Assembly: GCF_938017705.1 (NCBI RefSeq)
Contig: NZ_CALIIS010000094.1
Coordinates: forward strand, 1 to 14,235
DNA: 14,235 nucleotides
Direction of reading: 5' to 3'
Origin: an uncultured Campylobacter sp.
GTDB taxonomy: Bacteria > Campylobacterota > Campylobacteria > Campylobacterales > Campylobacteraceae
Shown here: piece after piece, positions 1 through 6,561 of the stretch
Layout: the number at the start of each line of letters is the position of its first letter
How positions within the stretch are numbered: position 1 is the first letter of the stretch
The notes under the pieces: generated by a model
What the model saw: only the letters and a program-made list of their open reading frames with translations
What the model was told of the DNA's origin: nothing
The model's database searches: none
Position numbers and translations under genes: made by a program

Positions 1-2
1 CG

Positions 3-383
3 GCGCGGGTGCTTTACGTAAGCGGCGGCAACACCTTTTATCTTTTGCGCGAGCTTAAAAAGAAAGGTCTAGCAACCCTCATCGCCGGTCGCGTCCGAAG
101 CGGCGAGCTCATCTACGTGGGCGAGTCGGCGGGCGCTATGATCGCAGCTCCCAGCGTGGAGTACGCGAGCGTGATGGACGATGCGGGCGACTACGGGGCC
201 GCGGCGCAAACTGGGCTTGATCTGGTTAAATTTTACCCGGTGCCGCACTACGGCGAGGAGCCTTTCGTGCAAAGTGCGGCCGAAATTTTAAAAATTTACG
301 GCGGCAAGCTAAATTTGGCGCCGATAAATAACGCCGAAGCGATCGCGGTGCACGGCGATAAATTTGAAATTTTAGGACGTTAA
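3..383 (+). CDS. Peptidase E-like S51 family serine peptidase, 3' part (5' end lies outside the window)
   Basis: C-terminal part of a class I glutamine-amidotransferase-like fold protein of peptidase family S51, probably a cytoplasmic dipeptidase acting on Asp-X peptides. The frame is open to the left edge, so the GTG at 9 is an internal Val, not a start. Visible family signatures are the glycine-rich strand-turn SGGNTFYLL, the nucleophile elbow GESAGAMI with the catalytic Ser, an MDD acidic pair about 17 residues later, and a PHYG histidine about 40 residues after the Ser. This order and spacing fit the Ser-Asp-His layout known for E. coli PepE. About 127 residues are present of a usual 200-230. 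The stop codon is followed immediately by a hairpin (381-422). Family assignment is firm; the substrate is inferred from the family. A related cyanophycinase-like peptidase is the main alternative. Confidence 0.8.
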   Translation, partial: ARVLYVSGGNTFYLLRELKKKGLATLIAGRVRSGELIYVGESAGAMIAAPSVEYASVMDDAGDYGAAAQTGLDLVKFYPVPHYGEEPFVQSAAEILKIYGGKLNLAPINNAEAIAVHGDKFEILGR

Positions 384-422
384 ATTTAGACGCGTGCCAT
401 TCTAAGAGCACGCCTAAATTTA
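381..422 (+). terminator. Hairpin overlapping the peptidase E stop codon, possible terminator
   Basis: Arms TAAATTTAG-AC-GCGTGC (381-397) and GCACGC-CTAAATTTA (408-422) pair over 15 bp with a 2-nt bulge and a 10-nt loop. The left arm begins in the stop codon. There is no clear T-run after the stem, so intrinsic termination is plausible but not typical. The rest of the stretch to 588 holds no gene, only AT-rich sequence with AAATTT blocks between two convergent genes. Confidence 0.5.
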
Positions 423-588
423 GAAAACGGCGCTTAAATTTTATGCGCTAAAGCCTGCGTAAAATTTAAAAACGGCGGAGCTTGAGGCGAGCCGAAAAAT
501 GCAGCTAGCGGTGCGAGCTAAATTTTACCGCCAAATTTAAATAGCCCTTTCCTCTGCCTTTTTCGTCAAATTTAGATCAAATTTAAAC

Positions 589-1494
589 TTACGCCACGCC
601 GGAGCGTAGAATTTCGCTGTGAATTTTAGGCGGCACGCCAAACATCCTTGCGTATTCGCGGCTAAACTGCGACGCGCTCTCGTATCCTACGTCAAAGGCG
701 ACCTGCGCTACGCCGATATTTTTGGTCGCGAGCAGATTTTTTGCCTCTTCTAGGCGGATCTTTTTTTGAAATGCGATGGGACTTAGCGAGGTTACGATTT
801 TGAAGTTATGATATAGCGAAGACTCGCTCATATCGCAAGCGCACGCGACCTCTTTCATATTTAGCTTTTGCGTAAATTCGTTTTTTATCTTTGCGACGGC
901 ATGCAAAATTTTATTAGAAACGCTGCCTTGCATAGCAAATTTATTTAAAAAGTAGCCGCTTTTATCGCTTGTTACAAGGGTATAAAGGATCTCTTTTTTA
1001 GCAAGATCTGAGAGAAATTTGATCTTTTCTTTTGGCTTTTCAAGCAGCAAGATAAAGCGCAAAACAGGCTCTAGTATCTCCTCCGTAAGATCGCCGAAAA
1101 ATACCCCTTTTTGGCTTTTTTGCATGTTATCTTCTTTTATCTCGACGTTTTTTAGCACTTCATAAATTTCATCCATGCTAAAATTAAGGGTAAGCGAGAT
1201 ATATGGCCTCTCTTTTGAGGCGTCGGTTAGGCTCACTCTTAGAGGCATATAGGTCGATGTGAGCAGATACCTTTGCTCGTTGTATCCGCTCATCTCATCG
1301 CCAAAACCCACCGATTTTGCCCCCTGCAAGATAATGCACAAAGATGGATTGTAGATCACATTGATAAAATCATGCGTCTTTTCGCTGATGTAAAAATCAA
1401 GCGAGTCGATGTCGCTTTGAACAAGGCCGTTTACGCCGTATCTATCTAGTAAAAACTCTTTTGTCTGCTCTTTTAGTAAATTTAGCTCGCTCAT
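589..1494 (-). CDS. AraC-family transcriptional regulator (AraC_N plus AraC HTH)
   Basis: A 301-residue DNA-binding regulator. Residues about 20-175 look like the AraC-type N-terminal ligand/dimer domain (PF06719 type), with strand motifs around CIILQGAKSVGFG and RYLLTSTYMPL. Residues about 195-295 are the double helix-turn-helix domain: the first helix pair is near LNMKEVACACDMSESSLYH (211-229), the second near VAFDVGYESASQFSREY (265-281), followed by the typical FGVPP turn. Length is normal. Such regulators often sit divergently beside an oxidoreductase or alpha/beta hydrolase that they control. Here the divergent neighbour is the broken hydrolase at 1658-2739, so the target is inferred from position. 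The effector is unknown. Start ATG at 1494 is preceded by a weak purine-rich site and a TATAAT box (1522-1527). Confidence 0.9.
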   Translation of the reverse strand: MSELNLLKEQTKEFLLDRYGVNGLVQSDIDSLDFYISEKTHDFINVIYNPSLCIILQGAKSVGFGDEMSGYNEQRYLLTSTYMPLRVSLTDASKERPYISLTLNFSMDEIYEVLKNVEIKEDNMQKSQKGVFFGDLTEEILEPVLRFILLLEKPKEKIKFLSDLAKKEILYTLVTSDKSGYFLNKFAMQGSVSNKILHAVAKIKNEFTQKLNMKEVACACDMSESSLYHNFKIVTSLSPIAFQKKIRLEEAKNLLATKNIGVAQVAFDVGYESASQFSREYARMFGVPPKIHSEILRSGVA

Positions 1495-1521
1495 CTTGCT
1501 TTCCGCCTCAAATTTTATGAA

Positions 1522-1527
1522 ATTATA
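1522..1527 (-). promoter_or_regulatory. Candidate -10 box for the AraC-family gene
   Basis: On the minus strand the sequence reads TATAAT, 27 nt upstream of the ATG. No good -35 is visible at 17 bp, as is usual for Campylobacter sigma70 promoters. It shares the divergent intergenic region (1495-1657) with the hydrolase promoter, so an AraC operator probably lies here, but I cannot point to it. Confidence 0.5.
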
Positions 1528-1598
1528 CCCCTTTTTAGAAATTTTACAGGATTAGGCATGAAATTTGGAGGATCGTTCTAACGTAAAATTTAAAATCC

Positions 1599-1607
1599 TG
1601 CTAGAAT
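1599..1607 (+). promoter_or_regulatory. Candidate extended -10 promoter for the hydrolase (pseudo)gene
   Basis: TGCTAGAAT at 1599-1607 is an extended -10 element (TGn plus TAGAAT) about 50 nt upstream of the ATG at 1658, which has an AAGGAC ribosome site. No clear -35 is seen. Likely controlled by the divergent AraC-type regulator. Confidence 0.4.
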
Positions 1608-1657
1608 GCACATTACAAAACAGCTTGTAAAGCTAAATCAAAACCAAAAGGACAAAG

Positions 1658-2739
1658 ATGTATCTTAAGAAATTTGCAGCGGCGCTTATAGCGTCAATTT
1701 TATTTTAGGAGGCAATGCAATGGCAGGTGCAAACGTGGCAAAATCACCGCTAGAGGCGGTTTCTATGGTTAGCGAGTGGGATAAAATTTTCGCCAAAAGC
1801 GATAAGGTAGATCACAAGAAAGTCAAATTTAAAAATCGCTACGGCGTGGAGCTAGTAGGCGATCTTTATACACCTAAAAATTTAAAAGGCAAAGCCGCTG
1901 CGATCGCAGTTAGCGGGCCTTTTGGCGCGGTAAAGGAACAATCAAGCGGACTTTATGCGCAAACGCTAGCTGAGCGCGGATTTATCACGCTTGCCTTTGA
2001 TCCAAGCTACACGGGCGAGAGCGGCGGCGAGCCGAGGAATTTAGCAAGCCCATAGATAAATACCGAGGATTTTAGCGCGGCGGTTGATTTTATAGGCCTT
2101 CAAGACAATGTAGACCCTGAACGTATCGGCATTTTAGGCGTATGCGGCTGGGGCGGTTTTGCTCTAAATGCGGCTCTTAGCGATCCTCGCATCAAGGCGG
2201 TTGCAACCAGCACGATGTATGATATGACGCGAGTGGTAGCAAAAGGCTACAACGATAGCATAGGCGCGGATGAGAGATATGAGACGAAAAAGAAGCTAGC
2301 CGAGCAACGCTGGGTCGATGCTAAAAATGGCAAACCGGCATATACTGGTGCGATAAACGTTGATCCAAAAAAGATAGATGCAAGCACGCCGCAGTTTATA
2401 GCTGAATATGCGGACTTTTACCGCACGCCGCGCGGATATCACAAACGCTCTGTAAATTCAAACAGCGGAGAGAGCGGCTGGATCGTTACAAATCTTATCT
2501 CGTTTATAAATATGCCGATCCTTGCTTACGCAAGCGAGATGAGAACTCCGACTCTTATCGTAGCCGGCGAAAAGGCGCACTCAAGATACTTTAGCGAGGA
2601 CGCTTTTAAATCGCTTGGCAACAAAAATAAAGAGCTAGTTATCGTCACTGGCGCCGTGCATACAGACCTATACGATAACAAAAACAACAAGATCCCATAC
2701 GATAAATTTGAGGAATTTTTCAAAGCAAATTTGAAATAA
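1658..2739 (+). pseudogene. Exported alpha/beta hydrolase (dienelactone-hydrolase-like), broken by a frameshift and an in-frame TAG
   Basis: The ancestral reading frame would encode about 360 residues. ATG 1658 starts a Sec signal peptide (MYLKKFAAALIASILF) that hits a TAG at 1706. Adding one T to the TTTT run at 1703-1706 restores LGGNAMA, an A-x-A cleavage site, in frame with the mature protein. A second lesion is the TAG at 2053-2055, inside a stretch that otherwise continues in the same frame (INTEDFSAAVDF) to the stop at 2739. A GAG or CAG to TAG change would explain it. Hydrolase motifs survive on both sides: the fold core near LAFDPSYTGESGGEP, the nucleophile elbow GVCGWGG with Cys as nucleophile, and GAVHTDLYD carrying the catalytic His. 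An ATG at 1720 behind a fortuitous AGGAGG could yield only an uncleaved 111-residue fragment, and an internal ATG (2215) only a C-terminal piece without the nucleophile. Two independent lesions argue for a true pseudogene. Confidence 0.85.
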
Positions 2740-2745
2740 CCGCTG

Positions 2746-2764
2746 CCCCTGCGCTTTGCAGGGG
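2746..2764 (+). terminator. Hairpin between the hydrolase pseudogene and the cyclophilin-like gene
   Basis: CCCCTGC (2746-2752) and GCAGGGG (2758-2764) form a perfect 7-bp GC-rich stem with a 5-nt loop, 6 nt after the hydrolase stop. No T-run follows, so it may be a weak terminator, an attenuator or an mRNA-end stabiliser rather than a full terminator. Confidence 0.45.
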
Positions 2765-2791
2765 TAAATTCGAGAGATAAGGAAGGTAAAA

Positions 2792-3208
2792 ATGAGAAAA
2801 ATTTTAGCCATCTTTATGCTTTTTGCAGGGATAAATTTAGTGGCTGGGGAGAAAATGCGTAATTTAAAGATAGTTCTAAAAAGCTCTAGCAGCGAAGTCA
2901 CTGCTGTCTTAGACGACACGATCGCTGCAAGGAGCTTTGCCGCACAGCTACCGCTAACGTTAAATTTAAGCGACTACGCCGGACACGAAAAGATCGCCAA
3001 ACTGCCAAAACCGCTTGACGTAAGCGGCGAGCCAAAAGGACGCGACGGCAAAAGGGGCGAAATCTCTTACTTTGCTCCGTGGAATACCTTTGTGATCTAC
3101 TACGGCTATCAACCCTACTACGATGGTATCGTGCGTCTAGGCGTGATAGATGGCGATGTGGGCTTGGTTGTAAAAGACGGGCAGATCAGGATAGAGCCAG
3201 CAAAATAA
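2792..3208 (+). CDS. Exported cyclophilin-like fold protein (Cyclophil_like2 type)
   Basis: A 138-residue protein with a short Sec-type signal peptide (residues 1-18, basic start MRK, hydrophobic ILAIFMLFAGINLV). No lipobox Cys is present, so it is probably periplasmic. The mature part resembles the small cyclophilin-like fold family (PF18050 type): a strand ending in a variable acidic turn (VTAVLDD), an AARSFAAQLPLTLNLSDYAG segment, an ISYFAPWNTFVIYYG segment, and RLGVIDGDVGL near the end. Members lack proven prolyl isomerase activity and their function is unknown. As I recall, they are often found beside AraC regulators, hydrolases and flavodoxins, as here. A strong AAGGAAGG site (2779-2786) supports the ATG at 2792. 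It lies 52 bp after the hydrolase pseudogene and probably shared its transcript. Confidence 0.75.
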   Translation: MRKILAIFMLFAGINLVAGEKMRNLKIVLKSSSSEVTAVLDDTIAARSFAAQLPLTLNLSDYAGHEKIAKLPKPLDVSGEPKGRDGKRGEISYFAPWNTFVIYYGYQPYYDGIVRLGVIDGDVGLVVKDGQIRIEPAK

Positions 3209-3257
3209 ATCCGCCGTAGCCGCAAAAGCGGCTCGCAAATTTTAAAATATGGCGGCA

Positions 3258-3286
3258 AAATTTAGCCCAAATTTAGGGCTAAATTT
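3258..3286. terminator. Bidirectional terminator between convergent genes
   Basis: AAATTTAGCCC (3258-3268) and GGGCTAAATTT (3276-3286) make a perfect 11-bp stem with a 7-nt loop. The A/T ends of the stem give U-rich tails on both strands. It lies between the plus-strand cyclophilin-like gene and the minus-strand proS. A smaller hairpin, AGCCGC-AAAA-GCGGCT, lies at 3218-3233. Confidence 0.7.
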
Positions 3287-3296
3287 CACGTGCTTT

Positions 3297-5015
3297 CTAA
3301 TTTTTCTCAGCTAATTTTCTCTCGATAAGCTTTAAAATTTCATCCGCGCTTAAGCTCTGCCGCTTTAGGCCTGCACGGGTGATGAACTCGACGCTTCCTT
3401 CTGCTAGGGCTTTGCCTACGAGCACTGCGTACGGAAAGCCCATCAGTTCGAAGTCGTTCATCTTCACGCCGAAACGCTCCGCGCGATCATCAAGTAGCAC
3501 GCGCACTCCGCGCGCGCGGCACTGCTCGTATAGTTTCTCGGCAAATTCTACTGCCGCCGCGTCTTTGTGATTTGAGATGATGATCTCAAGCTCGAAAGGC
3601 GCCAGCTCGCGCGGCCACACGCAGCCTCGCTCGTCGTGACTGCTTTCGATCGCCACGGCGATTAGGCGGCTTGCGCCGATGCCGTAGCAGCCCATGTAAA
3701 ACGCACGAGCCTTGCCGTTTGCATCCAAAAATCGCGCTCCCATCGGCTCGGAATATCGCGTGCCGAGCTGAAAGATATGGCCCACCTCGATGCCTTTTGT
3801 GATGCCAAGCTCGCCGCCGCAGCACGGACATGCATCGCCTTCGCCTACGGCGGCGAGATCCGCGAAGCGTGATTCGTTAAAATTTATCACGCTAGCGCCC
3901 ACGTAGTGGTAATCCGGCTCATTTGCGCCCGCGATCATCTCGCGCGCTCCTTTTAGCTCGGCGTCGATGTAAAATTTCGCTCCCTCGCCGAGCCCAAAAG
4001 GTCCGCAAAAGCCCGCCGTAAAGCCCGCTCGCGCGATCTCCTCCTCGCTGGCATCGACTAGCTCAAGCGCGGCGCAGGCGTTTTGCGCCTTGGTCTCTTG
4101 CAGCTCGTCGCAGCCGCGGATAAAAAACGCTACGATCTCGCTGCGATCCTCGTATAGCGCTTTTTTGATCACCGCTTTGATAGTGTAGAATTTATCCACT
4201 TTGAAAAATTCCGCCACCGCGTCGATCGTTTTCATCGCGGGGGTTTTAAATTTCATCATACCGTCGGTTTCGGGCGCGGCGGCGTTCGTGGTTTTGGGAG
4301 CACGGCGCGCAGCCTCGATGTTTGCGGCATACTCGCAGCGCTTGCACACGACGATATCGTCCTCGCCGTTATCCGCTAGCACCATAAACTCCTTGCTGCC
4401 GCTGCCGCCGATCGCGCCGCTGTCCGCATCGACTGCGCGAAAATTTAACCCAAGCCGCGTAAAGATCCGCGAGTACGCCTGCCTCATCACCTCAAACTCA
4501 CGCTTCATATCCGCAGCATCTGCGTGGAAGCTATAGCCATCTTTCATTATAAATTCGCGTCCGCGCAGAAGCCCGAAGCGAGGGCGCGCCTCGTCGCGGA
4601 ATTTCGTATTGATCTGATAGATATTTAGCGGCAGCTGCTTGTAGCTCGTGATCTTATCCGCTACCATCAAAACCGCCGCCTCCTCGTTGGTAGGGCTTAG
4701 CACGAAGTCGTTATCCTTGCGGTCTTTGAAACGCAGCAGCTCCTTACCGTATTTGGCGTAGCGACCGCTTTTTTTCCACGCATCCGCGGACGTCACGACG
4801 CTAAAAGAGACCTCCTGCGCGCCCGCAGCGTCCATCTCCTGCCTGATGACGGCGCAGATCCGCTCCAGCACTATCTTTCCTAGCGGCAAAAAATTATAAA
4901 GCCCGCTGCCCAGCTGCTCGATAAATCCCGCGCGGATCAAAAGCGCGTGGCTAGGTAGTACCGCGTCTCTGGGGGCCTCTTTTAGGCTCGGAGCGAAAAG
5001 CTTGCTAAATTTCAT
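3297..5015 (-). CDS. proS: Prolyl-tRNA synthetase (bacterial type with insertion/editing domain)
   Basis: Class II aminoacyl-tRNA synthetase that charges tRNA-Pro with proline in the cytoplasm. The 572-residue length is typical. The order is the N-terminal catalytic half with motif 1 (about 50-75), TNEE (109-112) and motif 2 FRDEARPRFGLLRGREF (139-155); then the bacterial INS editing domain (about 225-395), which normally hydrolyses Ala-tRNA-Pro; then motif 3 GIGASR (445-450); and the anticodon-binding domain (about 470-570). Two cysteine pairs (CKRC at 224-227, CPCC at 396-399) flank the INS domain, as is common in this type. The start ATG at 5015 lies inside the 3' end of hemA (11-nt overlap), so translation is probably coupled. 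It is the last gene of the operon and faces the bidirectional terminator. Confidence 0.97.
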   Translation of the reverse strand: MKFSKLFAPSLKEAPRDAVLPSHALLIRAGFIEQLGSGLYNFLPLGKIVLERICAVIRQEMDAAGAQEVSFSVVTSADAWKKSGRYAKYGKELLRFKDRKDNDFVLSPTNEEAAVLMVADKITSYKQLPLNIYQINTKFRDEARPRFGLLRGREFIMKDGYSFHADAADMKREFEVMRQAYSRIFTRLGLNFRAVDADSGAIGGSGSKEFMVLADNGEDDIVVCKRCEYAANIEAARRAPKTTNAAAPETDGMMKFKTPAMKTIDAVAEFFKVDKFYTIKAVIKKALYEDRSEIVAFFIRGCDELQETKAQNACAALELVDASEEEIARAGFTAGFCGPFGLGEGAKFYIDAELKGAREMIAGANEPDYHYVGASVINFNESRFADLAAVGEGDACPCCGGELGITKGIEVGHIFQLGTRYSEPMGARFLDANGKARAFYMGCYGIGASRLIAVAIESSHDERGCVWPRELAPFELEIIISNHKDAAAVEFAEKLYEQCRARGVRVLLDDRAERFGVKMNDFELMGFPYAVLVGKALAEGSVEFITRAGLKRQSLSADEILKLIERKLAEKN

Positions 5016-6561
5016 TCTGTCTGTCCTTTTTCTCGTTTTCTTGATTTAAAAATTTTTCGTAGTTTTCTTGCAGTTCAAAAATTTCGACCAGCGCATTTAC
5101 TACGCCGTCTGCATCGTCCGCTTCGCCAAGGTTTTTCAAATTTACCGTCGGAGCGTGCAGAAACGCTTTAAAAACCTGATGGATCAGCTTGCGCGCTTCC
5201 TCCGCATCGCTATGCTTTAGATAACCCTTTTTAAGCGCCTTGGCTAGCTCTAGCTCGGCTACTTGCTTCGCGCTTTGGCGCAAAGCCTTGATGATCGGCG
5301 TGGATGCCGCCGCCCTCAGCCATTTGAAAAACTCATTCGTGCATTTTGCCACGATCGAGTAAGCGATCTGCGCCTGCTCCTCGCGAAGCAGCAAATTTTT
5401 CTTTACGATCTCCTCCAGATCATCGACGCTATAAACCTCGACGTCTTCACTTTGGGTGAGCTCTACGTCGCGCGGCACGGCGATATCGAAAAAATATCGT
5501 TTAAAGCTTTTGGGCTCTAACAAGCTATCGGTAATGATCGGCTCTTGCGAGCCCGTAGCGCTGAAAAATAGGCTATTTACGTTTAGATATTTTTTGAGAT
5601 TATCAAGGCTATCGATTTTAATACGGGATTGTACCTGCGCGGAGGAATTTGCGCAGGCGGTGGAATTTTTATCGTCCTTGGGATTTTCGCCTGCTATGCG
5701 AGATTCATTGCTGTCTGTAAAAGTCTCTTTATTAAAATTTACGCCGTCTTTGGAATTTTGTTTTTGCGCGGGATTTTCGCCCGCGAAATTCGCGACATTT
5801 CCGGAATTTAAGCCGTCTGAATTTTTTCCTGTGCCGGGATTTTCATCCGCGTAATTTTTCGTATCCAAGGAATTCTCGCCAAGTAGCGAGGCGGCCAGCC
5901 TCTGCGCGCCGGCTAAATTTCGGTTCAAGATCGTGATATTAGCGCCGTTTGCGAGCAGGTGCTTGCACGCTAGCTCGCTCATCTCTCCCGCGCCTACTAC
6001 CACGGCGTTTACGCCCTGCAAGGAGCCCAGTCTATCCTTTGCCATCGCCACGGCGACGCTTGAGACCGAGATCGGATTTTTTGAAATTTCGGTTTGGTTG
6101 CGGATGCGCGCCGCGCACTTTAGCGCTTCATCTATCGCTCTTGCGATCTGCGCGCCGGCGCGAGCGTTTTGCATCGCGAATTTATAGGCGTCTTTGAGCT
6201 GGCCTACGATCTGCGTTTCGCCCACTACGAGGCTATCAAGAGAGGCTGCGACGGCGAAAAGGTGGTGTATCGCGCCGTAATCCTCGTAAATATCGGCGCG
6301 CTCGGCTAGCTCGTCGTAGCTCACGCCGCTTACGCGCGAAAGTGCCAAAAGCACGAACTTTTGCGCTTCATCAAAGTCGCTTACGACGGTAAAAATTTCT
6401 ACTCGGTTGCAGGTGCTAAGCACCAAACACTCCTCTATCGCGGAGTTTGAAGCCAAAAGGCGCAAAATTTCTTTCTTGCGCACATCGTTTGAAAACGAAA
6501 GTTTCTCGCGAACCGTGATATCCGTGTTTTTGTGGGTGAAGCTCACGCTCATATACGCCAT
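5005..6561 (-). CDS. hemA: Glutamyl-tRNA reductase with a large hydrophilic insertion
   Basis: Reduces Glu-tRNA-Glu to glutamate-1-semialdehyde with NADPH, the first committed step of C5 haem synthesis. I use the ATG at 6561, which overlaps the upstream stop (TGATG); the codon at 6564 is TTG. Numbering from that ATG, the catalytic domain carries SFTHKNTD and LSTCNRVEIF with the nucleophile Cys51, then HLF and SLVVGETQIVGQ. The NADPH domain follows with VVVGAGEMSELA (about 187-198), then FSATGSQEPII. The C-terminal helices act in dimerisation. At 518 residues it is about 90 longer than usual. The excess is residues about 228-313 (DNA 5623-5880), an N/D/S/E-rich segment with three ENP motifs inserted into the NADPH domain after ILNRNLAGAQRLAASL. 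All catalytic motifs are intact, so the enzyme is probably functional. Confidence 0.95.
   Translation of the reverse strand: MAYMSVSFTHKNTDITVREKLSFSNDVRKKEILRLLASNSAIEECLVLSTCNRVEIFTVVSDFDEAQKFVLLALSRVSGVSYDELAERADIYEDYGAIHHLFAVAASLDSLVVGETQIVGQLKDAYKFAMQNARAGAQIARAIDEALKCAARIRNQTEISKNPISVSSVAVAMAKDRLGSLQGVNAVVVGAGEMSELACKHLLANGANITILNRNLAGAQRLAASLLGENSLDTKNYADENPGTGKNSDGLNSGNVANFAGENPAQKQNSKDGVNFNKETFTDSNESRIAGENPKDDKNSTACANSSAQVQSRIKIDSLDNLKKYLNVNSLFFSATGSQEPIITDSLLEPKSFKRYFFDIAVPRDVELTQSEDVEVYSVDDLEEIVKKNLLLREEQAQIAYSIVAKCTNEFFKWLRAAASTPIIKALRQSAKQVAELELAKALKKGYLKHSDAEEARKLIHQVFKAFLHAPTVNLKNLGEADDADGVVNALVEIFELQENYEKFLNQENEKKDRQNEI
5623..5880 (-). repeat. In-frame repeat-derived insertion in hemA
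   Basis: About 86 codons absent from ordinary glutamyl-tRNA reductases. The protein repeats ADENPGTGKNS, AGENPAQKQNS and AGENPKDDKNS. On the plus strand the DNA shows GGATTTTCGC at 5681 and 5771, GGATTTTCAT at 5837, and several GGAATTT blocks, alternating with G/C blocks such as TGCGCGG. Predicted hydrophilic and disordered. The boundaries are estimated from the conserved flanks and may be off by several codons. Confidence 0.6.

Noticed and set aside
2053..2055. TAG read as an amino acid (readthrough or pyrrolysine)
   Set aside because: The gene is also frameshifted in its signal peptide, and no recoding machinery is known in this group; a nonsense mutation is simpler.
1720..2055. Separate short hydrolase gene starting at ATG 1720 behind AGGAGG
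   Set aside because: The AGGAGG is the codon pair for signal-peptide Gly residues in the ancestral frame; the product would lack the signal peptide and the nucleophile.
4201..4536. Long open frame antisense to proS
   Set aside because: Shadow of a well-conserved gene in GC-biased codons; no start signals or domain.
5456..5854. Open frame antisense to the hemA insertion
   Set aside because: Low-complexity reading of the repeat region; the sense strand has a conserved enzyme on both sides.
5623..5880. Intein or self-splicing element in hemA
   Set aside because: Far too short, no splice-junction residues or endonuclease motif; the low-complexity composition fits a loop expansion.
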